Source of the DNA: Rosellinia necatrix | Taxonomy: Eukaryota; Ascomycota; Sordariomycetes; Xylariales; Xylariaceae | DNA: 64,000 nucleotides | Assembly: GCA_021209875.1 (NCBI GenBank) | Contig: JAGYVD010000002.1 | Span: 620,001 to 684,000, forward strand | Reading direction: 5' to 3' | Part shown: one piece after another, positions 1 to 12,028 of the stretch | Layout of the letters: each line of letters starts with the position of its first letter | Position numbering within the stretch: the stretch's first letter is position 1 | Notes under the pieces: generated by a model | Told to the model about the DNA's origin: nothing | Databases searched by the model: none | What the model saw: the letters and a program-made list of their open reading frames with translations, nothing else | Translations under genes and position numbers: made by a program

Positions 1-746
1 ATGGAGAACTTATTAAGGTATTAGCTTATAAACAGCTTTTTAAATTTTAGCTATTTAAATCAAACCATGTTTTTATTAATATAAAATAAATATAATTATT
101 AAAAATATTTTTATAAAAATATAAAATTATCTATAAATTTTATAGCAGTATATATAAAATAATATTATTATAATAAATATAAATTAACAAAGTTGAACAT
201 AAAAATATAATATATTTAAAACTTTATTTAAAATATTATTTTTTAGAAAGCTGTTTAAAAAATATTTTTAATAACGCGTAAAACTATAAAAATTAAAAAA
301 ATTTAATAGATTAGCTTATAAGTTAAAATTACTAAAAACTTTTAATATTTATCTTATTATTTTAATTATGCATTTATTACTTTGAAATATAAACAAGGAT
401 TTTTTTTATGAAAAATATTAATATTAGGCCTAATGTTTAAAAAAACAGGACTTAAAAAATATTTCATTTCAAATTAAAATAATCTTTAAACATTAAATAA
501 ACTATATTAAAAACTGATGCAATTATTTTATTAAATAAAAAAAATATAGTTATAAAAATAACTAATAAAAAGTAGAGTAGCAATTATACAATATTAAAAA
601 GGTAATTTAAAAATACTAAAATTAAAAACAAAATAAACCTTGCCTAAAAAAAATACAAAAAAAAGCTATAGCTAACTTTATAAGCAGCAAAAAAAAAAGT
701 TATCTAGTTATTAAAAACAATAACACTTTATTATAGCTTTAGTACT

Positions 747-931
747 TAATATAGTTAAAAAAAAAAAAGCTTTTTATCTAGCTAATACAGCTAGTTAAAT
801 AAAGATTATATAGCTTAGATAAGATAACCTAGCGTAAAAAAGCTTCTTGTCTTTGCAGGACCAGAAGCCTCTATTTAATCTATATTACACTTTTATAGAC
901 TTAACCATACTACCCTTAATAAACTGTACTA
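747..931 (-). mobile_element. Solo LTR, family F2, copy 1 (RIP-mutated)
   Basis: 185 bp, homologous in inverted orientation to 3,643-3,828. Its left end reads TAATATAGTT where the better preserved copy at 35,672 reads TGACACAGTC, so the changes are all C to T or G to A. The GGACCAGAAGCC arm of the internal hairpin is still visible at about 858-870. The flanking 5-mers (GTACT and TAAAT) do not match, so no target duplication can be claimed for this copy. Confidence 0.7.
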
Positions 932-2522
932 TAAATAAAGCTAAAAATATTTATTTCTAGCTTTTTAAGGTTTACAATAAGCTTTAGTTTATAATTAATA
1001 AAAATAGCATATATTAGCTTAATAAATGATAACTTAATATTATAAAAATTAAAAAAAATTAAAAAGCAGTAGTTTTATAGCCGCTATAAAAACTTATATG
1101 CCAAAATTATTAATCTAAATTAAAAAATTTAATAAAAAAAAAAACAACAGTTTAAATAATATAATAAATGTTAATAAGAAAAAATTAAATTATTTTAATT
1201 TTAATATAACTTTATAATAATCGACTTAATTTTATTAAAAAATTACTAGCAATTTAAAAGTATTTTTATAATTAGATTTAAAAATATTTTTCAGCAAATA
1301 ATATATTAATTAATAATTATAAAAGATTATATTTAATTAATCGTAACAAGCTATTAAAACCTAGACTTTTTATTTTAATTAACTATGAAAATATAGTTTA
1401 TATAAATATTTTATAGTTTTTCTTTTCAACAGAAATAAAAAATTATTTAAAAACAGTATTTAGCTTTAAAAAATTTAATAATAAATTTAATAATTATTAA
1501 TATTGCGTTGATAAAAAGTTTTATATAAATATTATTTTTAAAGCTTGTTTAATTAAAAAAAATCTAATATTATAGTTTTAATTGCTCACTATATTTTAAA
1601 AATATAAAAATAATATTTTAATAATTTAACTTTTGAATATTATAAGTTAATTTTGTTTTAAATATAAGCTTAATTTTTAATATTTCAGCAGAAACTTTAT
1701 ATTAAATATAAGAAAAATATTCTAAATAACTTTTTAAAATCCGGCTAAATTAATTATATTTAATTAATTTTAATATATTTTAGCTTTTAAGCTATTTTGA
1801 AAAAGTTTTAAATTAAAAAGAATTCTGAAGCTTTTAACATTAATAATAAAAGCATTTAAAACCTATGTTTTATAAGCATTAATATATATAATTAAAAATA
1901 TATAAATTAATAAAATATTATATTTTAAACATAAAATATATATTATTATATATATAACGCCATAAACTTTTAAACAATTTTAAAATAACAAAGCTGCTTA
2001 ATTTTTTAAAAGCTGTATTAAAATCCGTTTAATTATTTAAAATATATAATAAATTAAACTAAATTTTATTAATTAAAATAAATATATTAAATTAATTTAT
2101 ATAAATATTTTTAATAAACAAAACTATTATATAAATTTTTTAAAAATTAAATAATATATATATTAAATAAAAAATATTCTAAGCTTATAGTTTATATAAT
2201 TTAAAACGATTTAAATGTTGTTATAATAACTTTTAAAAATAAAATTTAATTTAAACTTTAGTTAAAAAATAAAAGAATTAATAGTAGGCTTTTTGTATTT
2301 TATATTAAAAAGCTTGTTAAAAATATTAAATAAGCTTGCAAAAAAATAATTAATAAAATAAATAAACTGTTTAATAAAACCAGCTTATTATTAAAACTAT
2401 AGCTAAAAATAGTTTAAGCAGCTGTTTAATTATATAATAAACATTTTTTTAAAGCTTAAAACTTTTATAGTTTTTATTATATATTTAAATATTAATTAAC
2501 GCAGTATTATTAATAATATAAC

Positions 2523-3226
2523 AACTTCCCTCCTTCAACTACTAGTCTTAGCACCTACTGTTAATGCAAATAATAGATCCCCCATACAGTTTATATACGG
2601 TATTTACTGCTTGCACTAACAGGCTATAGTTTATATATTCTAAAGAAAATACTATAAAGTTCCAGCTTTAGCATACTTAATAACAGGCCGCTTTTTTATT
2701 TTTAAAAACAAATTATAATACTTAACGCTTAGCCGGTTAACGTATTAACACGGTATTAAAAAAACAGAAAACAATAAAGCCGTAATTATAACATTATAAA
2801 ACTAAAAACCTAAAGCCGATACGTTAATATAACTAAATATAAAGCATAAAAAAGTCGATAAATATGTTTGACTATTTAATATTAACTATTTTAATATACG
2901 CAGATAATAAAACGCAGCAGAAAGCTGCGCCAGCATTTATTTAAATCGCTTACAGGTTTTTTTTCACAAAGTTTTTACTAGTATAGATATAAAAAATCTA
3001 AAAACAACAGAAAAAAATAACTAGTTAAACAAATCTTTAAAAATATATAAAAGCAGTATTAAAAATATAAACGGAATTAGTGCAGAGGATTTAAATATAA
3101 AAACTATAGGCATTAAAATGCTAAGCTTACAAAAGCATAACCTGGTATATTATTATAAATAAGCATACCACGCCTTATACCCATGGGAGTTCTTACAGAG
3201 CGTTAAAAGTAGTAACAATAACAACA
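2523..3226 (+). mobile_element. Retroposon-like insert with 14-bp target duplication
   Basis: A 704-bp insert relative to the uninterrupted copy of rep-2 (junction near 19,625). It is flanked by a 14-bp direct repeat, ATTAATAATATAAC, at 2,509-2,522 and 3,227-3,240. There are no terminal inverted repeats. The right end is a simple A-rich tail (AACAATAACAACA). Long target duplication plus a simple 3' tail is the usual signature of target-primed reverse transcription (a SINE or a 5'-truncated LINE). Base composition is less AT-biased than the surroundings. No protein can be recovered. Confidence 0.55.
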
Positions 3227-3642
3227 ATTAATAATATAACTTAGCTTAAATAAAAATATTAATGTATAATGTGTAATTAAATTAAAACGATATATATATA
3301 TATATATGTAAATATTATATATATTTAATAAAATAAGAAAACTTATTATTAAAAAACAGCAAATATATAAAATTAAACTTTAAGCTTATATTAAATATTT
3401 AATTAAATATAAAATAACTAATTTATATTGTATATAAGTTTTTAATCATAAAAATAATTATTATTAAAAATATTAAATTTAATAAAAGCTGTTTTATTTT
3501 AAAAAATAAAAAAAAACTAACTATTAATATTAAATAAACAGTAATAAAAAAACTAAAAGTTTTAAATTTAATAAATAAACAGCAGTATAAAATAAATAGT
3601 AAATAAAAGCTTGAAAATATATTATATATAGCTTTTAAAAAT

Positions 3643-3828
3643 TAGTATGGTTTACTAAGGGTAGTGTGGAATTGAGTCTGGAAAAGTGTGATGTAGATTA
3701 GATGGAGGCTTCTGGTCCTGCAGGGACCAGAAGCCTTTTAGGCTAGGTTACCTTATCTAAGCTACACAATCCTTATCTAGCTAGCGGAGCTAGCTAGATA
3801 AGGAGCCCCCCCCTTCCTGACTGTGTCA
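3643..3828 (+). mobile_element. Solo LTR, family F2, copy 2
   Basis: 186 bp, starting TAGTATGG (a RIP-type TA in place of TG) and ending TGTGTCA, with a 5-bp target duplication AAAAT at 3,638-3,642 and 3,829-3,833. The insertion is absent from the homologous position of the middle rep-2 copy near 20,020, which gives the empty site. It carries two perfect hairpins: one at 3,707-3,735 (GGCTTCTGGTCC arms) and one at 3,771-3,803 (CCTTATCTAGCTAGC arms). A C-run follows the second hairpin. GC content is far above the surroundings. Confidence 0.8.
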
Positions 3829-4012
3829 AAAATATAAAAGATATTATAAACATTTTTATTTGTAATTTAATTAGTTAGACAAATAAGTATAAATTAAAAC
3901 TAAATATATTAATAAAACAGATTTTAAATTAAAAACTAGCTTTTTAAATATAGCAGCAAAAACTTATTATTTTAAATATAATTTTTAAACAAAAAATAGT
4001 TTTAATAAAAAG

Positions 4013-7000
4013 CGTTAATCTATATCATCAACAGGGCATACCGCGCAGTATAAATAGCATATATTCTAGAGGGGAGCGTAGGCTTAATACAAGTCGCTTT
4101 TAATATAAAGCTGGAGCTAAAAGTGTAATAAACATATGTTTATTTTTTAGTGTTAAATTTAATATATAGTCGGGCTTAAAAAGCTAGCTGGAAAAATATT
4201 TTACGTTATATATATTATTTACCGACTAAAAAAAACTTATTTTTTTTAATAGCCTGTTATTATTAAATAATAAATAAAACAAATTTAAAGCTATTTTAAG
4301 CTTAATATGTTTACAAGTTAAAGTTAAAAAAAAAAAAAATAGTAAAGCTTTAATTTTAATAAAACTTAATTATTTATATTATTAATAAAATATATCGCGT
4401 AATATAAATAATATATATTTTAAAAAACAGCGTAAGTTTAATATAAGTTATTTTTAATATAAAGCTGTAGCTAAAAGTGTAATAAACGTATATTTATTTT
4501 TTAGCGTTAAATTTTATATATAATTAAGTTTAAAAAGCTAGCCGAAAAAATAATTAAACTTATGTTTTAAACGTTTATTTTATTTATAAATAATATAATA
4601 AAAATTAAAAAAATATAATTAGTCTATAAAACAAAACAAAGTTATAAATATATAACTAAATATAATTAAATAAATTTTTAAATAGGGCTAGTTAAACAAA
4701 ATAAAAAATATAGCTAGGTTTATAAATAAAACCTTTTTTTAAGGTTTTATAACTATTTTTTAATAAATATAATAATATAATATAAATTTGCTTTAAATTT
4801 AAAATATTAATAATATATTAATACTTAGCTTTTAATAAATAATAATATTTTTAATTTTAAATAAAAACGCGCTAGTTTATTGCTAGCTTTTTGGCCTGCT
4901 GTTGTTAAAATCGTGTAATAAAAATAAGTTTTTTAATAAAAACTTTTTAATTTGAATATTAATTTATTATAAATTAAAAGCTTGTTATAATAATGAAACG
5001 TTAAATTTATTATATTTATTATATATTTTATGTTATAAAAATTAATAATTATAATTTAAAATAAATTTAATCTTAACTTGTTTAAAATATAAACGTTTTT
5101 TATATAAATAATATTAATATATAAACATTCAAATATATATATTATATAAAAGCTTAAAAAACCGTTTAAATAAATATTTTAATATAAGTTATTAAAACTA
5201 ATATATAGTAAATTTAATATTAATTTGCTGCTAAATCGATCGAGACAATATAAAAATTAAAAACAATAAAAATTATTTATATAAGCTTAAGCAGCTGCTT
5301 ATTATAATTATATAACGTTAAATATTTATAAAACGTTTTAAAGTGTTAAAAATAAAATCTGCTGCAAATTTATAACAAATTTAATATTAATTATAAAACT
5401 TTATTATATAAAATTATTAATAAAGTTTAAAGTTAAAGTTTAAAATAAAAATAAATTAAAAAGCTACTGCAGTAAAAGCTTTTAATAATAATAATAATAA
5501 TAACGCTAATAATAATACAAATAATAATAGTGATAATAAAATTATAATAAAAAATGTAAAATTGCTTAATAAAAGTTTTTTTTTTAATGTTCTAACTTTA
5601 AAAGCTATCGATAATAAATAAATTAGCAATAAATTAAGCTAAAACTTAATACACGATAGCTTAAACATTAAATCAAAAATATATAATATAAAATGTTTTT
5701 AAATAGTTTAATTATTTTATGTTTTATTATAAACTTAATATAATTTTAATATATAATAATATATGTTTTTTTTATTTAGTAGTTTAAAGCAAATTTATTA
5801 AAAATTTGCTGTTTAATTAATTAAATATACTACTGCTAGATTTTAATAAAATTAAAAGCAAATTTAACTTAAATTTAATATTAAATAAGCTTTTAAAATA
5901 GAACAACAGGTGTAACCAGGGTTTGGTTTTTTATTAATTATTTAAGCTAGCGTAACAAATATAACCGGGGTTTAATTTTTTATTAGTTATTTAAGCTAGC
6001 GTAATAAATGTAGCTAAAGTTTAGTTTTTTATTAGTTTTTATAATATAAAAAAGTTTAAGCTTGTATTAAATATAAAACGTTTATTAGCTTTTAATATTT
6101 TAGCTAAAAATATTTTATAGTAGTATTTTATTACGTTTAATATTTAGTGGTTTAAAAGTTTTATATCGCTTTTATTTATGTTGATATTATATATATATTA
6201 AACAGCGTTTTATTTAAAACTATAACTTAAATATATATTATAGTTAATTTTTAAGCGTAATAAGCAGTTTTATAAAATTTAAAATATTTTAGTTTTTAAA
6301 AAAACGCTGTATATAAAATAAAAAAATAGTAATAAATTATATATATATATTAAAATAATATTTTATTTTAAAAGTTTACTATATAAGTAATTAAATATAA
6401 TAAGCTGTTCATAGTGCTTATTATTACGTTTATTTTAAAGCGTTTTTTATTTGTTTTTATGTTATATAATGATATTTAAAAATAATTTTTATTTATTAAA
6501 AATTAAATTAATAACTTTAATAAGCTTAAAACAGTTTATTTATAAAGCCTTTATAAGTTATATTTATTATATATAATTTTGTTTAACTATAAAAAGCTAT
6601 GCTGAATTATTATAAAAGCTCTATTAGCTATTAATCTATTACATAGGTTTTTATCTGTTATAGCTTCATTTAATATTGGTTTAATAAAAAGTTGTTTTAA
6701 AATTAAAGCTTTAAAAAAATTGTTTTATTTATAAAAAAAATATGCTGCTTTTTAAATTAAACGTTTAATATATAAATATTTAAAAATTTAAGTGTTTAAA
6801 AATAAATCGATATAAATTAAATATAATATAAATATATATTAATTTAAAATTAAACTATAATTACGCCGTTAAAAAATTTAAATATATAGTTATATTTATA
6901 TAAAACAAAAGTTTATATTAATATAAGTTAAGCTGGCTTGTTTTAATAAAAATATTAGTTTTTATATAAGTTTGCTATTATATTATATGTTTTTAAATTA

Positions 7001-10000
7001 AATCTGTTAAGCTTACATATAATAAATAAATATAATTATTTTTAAACAAAATAAGTTATTGTTTTAGATTTTATTTAAAAAATACAAAGTTAGGTTATTT
7101 TTTATAAAACCTGCTAATTAAAATATAAGTTAATAATTGTTATAAATTTAGCTTAAAATAAAATATTAGCTAAGCTATTATTTTATAATATAATTTATTT
7201 AATTTAAAAGCAGATATTATTTTACATAGTTAAAACAAATATTTTATAAAGCAAATTTAACAATAAAAATTTTTTAAATATATTAGTTAAACTAGCTTAT
7301 ATAATTATATTTTTATATAAATAATTATAATATTAAACGATTAATATTTATACTAATATTAAAACATAACTTAAATTGTTATAATTTTAAAAATATTAAT
7401 GTTTTATAATATTTTATTTTTAAAAGATAAATAGCTATAAGCTTAGTTTTTAAAAATAAATAATATTATATATTAATTATAAATATTTATTTTATTTTAA
7501 ACTAGAATTTATTAAGTTTTAATTTTAAACCGTTTATAAATAAATAATAAATTAAATAATTGTTTATATTTAATATAAATATTTTATTAAAGTTTTTAAA
7601 ACGTTAAACTATTAAATAAAGCTTTATGTTATATATTTAAACAGTAGTTAAAACAGCTGCAAACTAAATTTAAACAGTAATGCTTTTATATTATAAAAAA
7701 AAGTTCTGCTGATTAAAATTATTATAATATAAAAGTTTAAGTAGCTTGTAATTTTTTTAGCTCTTTTTTAAAATATCTGCGGTTATAATACTGGTTTAAA
7801 TATTATTTTTTTTATTTTTCGTTTTTTTTATTAATAAGTTATGCTTATATTACAAACGTATTAATTTTAATGCTAAAATTTTTTACATAAATGCTTTTAT
7901 AGTTTTTATTATAATTTAAAATTAAGTTTAGCATGTTAAAAAATAATTATATTTTTAATAAATATTCAATTTTTTTAAATATTTAGCGTAAATATTATAA
8001 AAATAAAATTGTTTAAATAATATATTATTAATATAAACAAAACAAAAACTTTTAAAATTTAATATAAACTTTTAATAAACAGGTTAAAAATAAAAAGCTA
8101 TATATAAACTAAATAAAAATAATTCTTATAAAAAACCTTGATTTTTATTTAAATTTAACAGTATTTATTATAAAAATATAACTAAAACTAATTAAAATAT
8201 GTTTTTAAAAATTTTTTAATCAAATATATGTTTAAGCCTACAGATTAGATTAAATTAAATATTTATTATATTATTAAATATTTAAGCGCTGCTATTTTAG
8301 ATTAGATTTAATTATTAATTAAGCTGTTTTTTAAAAAAAAACTGGTAGTATATTTAGCGCTATTTTTAAAAGATTTTAAAACTAGGCTTAAAAAAAACAA
8401 ACCAGGCTTGCAGAGCTGTTTTATTTTATAATCTGATTTTATATTAAATCTGTTTTAATTTATTGTTTAATTATTAAATAGTTTTTATTAGCCGACTTTA
8501 GATTGTTTAAACGGCTTAGATTAAAATAGTTTTTTGCAGCTTAAATATATTTTATAGCGTAAAATATTAAATAACATTTTTTTAAGTTGTTTGAATAGTT
8601 TTATACCGTGTTTTGTTAAAATTTAAGTTAAAAAAAAAACAGAAAAATTATAAATAAAAAGTCTGTTTAATTAAAAACTTTAAAGTTTAATATTATATTT
8701 ACTGCAGGTTTAAATAATAGTTTTAAAGCGAATATTATTATTTAAATAATTAATAATATTTTAAGTTGTTTTTAAAGTAAATATAGGTTAAGTTTTAATT
8801 AAATTATTAGGTTATAATTAAGTTATAAAACAGCTAATTTATTTTAAGCTTTTTTTTTTAATATAAGCTGGTTTTTTATATATGTTTTTATAACAGCAGT
8901 ATATATGCTTATAGCAGCATAAAACTAGACCGGCTTTAATATAGTTGTAATTATTTTATTTATTATAAAGTTTGTTTTTTTTATTAAAATATATTTAAAC
9001 ATAAATTGCTTTTAGTTTAATTTATTATTAAGCTAACATAATTTATTATGTTTAAAACTACAATGAATTAATAATTAAAATTTTATTTTTAATTTTATTT
9101 TAATTTTAAAGCAGCTATATATAAAGTTATTAAATAATATTTTATGTAAGCTGCGGCAAAAAAAATTATAATTTTTAGTTTATATATTAAATTTAGCTTA
9201 TATATTATATAAACAAAATTATTTATAATTAATATTATATATAATTATCATTTAAATAACTATATATAAATTACTATAACAATTAAAAACTTTATATTTA
9301 AAAAAAAATTTTTATATATTTTTAGTTTAAAAATATTATTTATATTATAAAAATTTTTTAGTTTATATATAAAATTATAGCCGAGTTTAAAATATATATG
9401 TTTTTATTTATAATTTAACAAATTTTATTAGTTTAAAATTGCTATAAATATTATTATAATCTGTTTTTAATTAATTTTAAAAACTAGGCCGCTATTAATT
9501 AAACTATGAAAAATAATTTTTATATTTTAACAGACTTAAAATTTAAATTTAAGCTTTTTAGTTATATTAAATTTAATTTAATTTTAAATTTAAATTAGTT
9601 TAGCTAAAGTTTTTTTAATTTTTTATGTTTAAAATGCTACAAGCAAAAGTATAGTTTATATTAAACAAATTTTTTTTTAAAAGCAAAAAATTGCTTGCTA
9701 TATTAACTTTAGTTTATTTTTTACAAAAAAATTTACAAGTTTAATTTAATATAAATACAAGTTGGTAGCAAGCTAAAAATTATAATATTATTTATATTAC
9801 TAAAAATTTAGTTGGTATAGTTATTAAAAATAAAGCTTTAGTTTATATATTTTTTGCTGCGTTATTAGTTTTAAAACAAAAAAATATTGTTATAAATATA
9901 ATATTATTATAGCTTTTAAATGTTTTTTTAATATTAAAATGTTTTAATCTGTTATTTTTTCTTCTGTTTTAATTAAATAAATTTAAGGCTATTTCAAGCT

Positions 10001-10085
10001 TAATAGTTAGGGTTATAAAAAAGGAAGTTAGGTGGTGGAGCCCTGACCCTAGTAGAACCTAATCAAAATAGGGTGATGATTATAA
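4013..10085 (+). mobile_element. Repeat rep-1, 6-kb element inserted in rep-2
   Basis: Present in the left rep-2 copy and absent from the middle copy, so it is an insertion of about 6.07 kb. The first 1.5 kb recurs inverted between 36,540 and 24,930. A unit near the left end is tandemly repeated (about 4,013-4,190 and 4,385-4,560, period about 354 bp), and the inverted copy shows the same duplication. A stretch at about 4,240-4,310 resembles 9,935-10,005 near the right end, hinting at terminal direct repeats. The better preserved inverted copy near 24,960-25,080 suggests a gag-like reading frame. Class is unresolved; an LTR element is a reasonable guess. Confidence 0.6.
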
Positions 10086-10238
10086 CATGTAAAAAAAACA
10101 GTTATTTATAGCGTTTTAAAAATATTATAAATTTTATAATAATAAAAACGCTAATTATTAAACAAACTAATAAAAACTTAATTTTAGCTAGTTAAAAAAA
10201 TACTAAAAAAATAAAAAAAAACTTAAATAAAACATAAA

Positions 10239-10466
10239 AGTCACGGATAACTGGTTGGCCAATTGGGCATATGGCACAGACCAGTATCCGTACACCTGTT
10301 GCCAACTGTAGCGCACAGACTGGACCCACCCCACACACCTGCACTTAGCCAGAATTCTAGTGGGCTAATTTCACCCACTTACTCTTTCTTTTTCCATCTG
10401 TAGATTTTTGTATAATACATCACTTATTGCTGAAGCCTTGATTTCTTATTTGTGACTGGTGCAACA
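10239..10466 (-). mobile_element. Solo LTR, family F3 (unRIPed)
   Basis: A 228-bp GC-bearing island inside RIPed sequence, flanked by the 5-bp direct repeat ATAAA at 10,234-10,238 and 10,467-10,471. The middle rep-2 copy near 20,358 has a single ATAAA at the same place, so the empty site is directly visible. Read on the minus strand it begins TGTTGCACCAG, like a fungal LTR start; the other end is CCGTGAC followed by T where A would complete ACA. No second copy or internal region was found, so it is best called a solo LTR. Confidence 0.68.
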
Positions 10467-11705
10467 ATAAATATATAAATAAAATATTTTTATTTATAAA
10501 TAAATTAAGCTATAAAACTAAATATAAAAAACTAAATAAAAAGCTAAAAAATAATATAAAAGTTTAATATTTATTATAATAAAATATATAAAGCTAAAAA
10601 TTAATTTATTAAAAATTATATTTAAAATATTTTATAAAAATATTTAGTTTTAAATAAATAAAGCTTTATATTTTAAAGATTATAAATATAAAATATTATA
10701 TGCTATATTTACAGCTATAATATAATAATATAAGACTAATCGATTAAAAATTAGTTTGAAAAATTAAATATATTAAAATAACTTAATTAAAAACTTTTAT
10801 AAAAAAAAGCTTAAAATTATTTTTAACATAACTTTCTTAAAAAAATATATATATATAAAAAGATTTATTAAATAAAAGAAAGTTATAAAAATAGTTTTAA
10901 TAAAAATTTAAAACATAAGCTATTATTATTTAAATAAATATTTATATATAAGTTCAATAAAAACTTTTTTAAAAGTTTATAAAGCAAAGCTAATTATATA
11001 TAAAATTTTATAAATAATAAACATGTTTTAATTAATATATATTATAATGTTTACAACAGATTTTTTCAAGTTATAATAATAATTAATATATATTTTAATT
11101 TAAAAACAGAAATAATTTAATATAATATTAATATTTTTAAATATTATAAAAATAAAAATATTTTAATATATATTTAATATTAAATAGTTTTAAACAGCAG
11201 AAAAAGCTATATTATTGAATAAAGTTTTATATAACCTATAAATTTATTTTTTATAATATAAATTTGTTTTAAATGTTTTGAAATGTTTTAAGCTAAGTAT
11301 ATCTAATAAAAACTATATTTTTATATATTTTAAATTATAAAATATTTATTTTGTTTTATATAAATAATTATTTAGTTAGAAATAAAAAAATAATAAAACA
11401 TTAGCTAACAAAGTTATTAGTAGGATTAAAAAGTTTATAAGCTTAAAAATAAAAAATATTGCTTGATTTTTAAAAATTAAAATAATTTATAACTAGATAA
11501 AAAACAATTATATTTATATATAATTAATATATTAAAAAATTATATTGCAATTTAATTTAATTAATAACGTTTAAACTTTTAAAATATCATTTCTATATAA
11601 AAAGCTGTTAAAATATATAAAACAACCTCAAAAAAAAATTAAAATATATTAAAAAAAAAACCGGCTTAATATTTTATATAGCGATTATATTATAACTAAA
11701 TATAA

Positions 11706-12028
11706 TGTTGTTACGATGAAGTGGATAGCTTTGGCAGAAGACTGGTGATCGTAGCCTAAGTGCTGTAGTAAGCTTTGTGGCTAAGTTAGTAGCTGTTAGG
11801 GTGAGCGGTTAGGCTTATATAAGCCCGACTTATTTAAACAGACTAATTATAAGGCAGAAAAAAAAAATTTTTTTTAAGCTGTATATATAAGCTGGCTAGT
11901 TTAATTATTTTTATATAATATAATTTAACTAAATAAATTATTATTATAAGCTTAAATTAACTTGTTTATATTAATCGTTCAGCTTTAATTTTATTGTTTT
12001 TATACGATTTATTTATTTTTTTGCGATA
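11706..12028 (+). mobile_element. LTR of a third retrotransposon (element C)
   Basis: About 323 bp starting at a TGTTGTTACGATG-like end exactly where homology to rep-2 stops, with GC-rich sequence for its first 160 bp. It ends in TA (RIP form of CA) just before GTTATAAGCCTGGTTTATTA. The same word follows the left LTR of the element at 16,291 (from about 16,598), so it probably marks the leader/primer-binding side of related retrotransposons. I could not find a matching right LTR; the element may be truncated. The exact start could be 11,706 or 11,709. Confidence 0.55.

Larger units (their letters stand above)
945..11705 (+). repeat. Left copy of repeat rep-2, interrupted by four inserts
   Basis: Long direct homology to 18,070-21,600: 945-4,012 matches 18,070-20,210 and 10,085-11,705 matches 20,215-21,600. 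Gaps in the alignment correspond to inserts at 2,523-3,226, 3,643-3,828, about 4,013-10,085 and 10,239-10,466. Subtracting them with their target duplications leaves about 3.55 kb, against 3.53 kb for the uninterrupted middle copy. Because the middle copy lies between the LTRs of the element at 16,291-24,325, this is probably the internal region of a second member of that retrotransposon family. Both copies are too mutated to translate. Confidence 0.8.

Noticed and set aside
10005..10016. TTAGGGTTA, telomere-like word near the rep-1 right end
   Set aside because: Only about one and a half units; no array, so no evidence of a telomere or telomere-targeted element.
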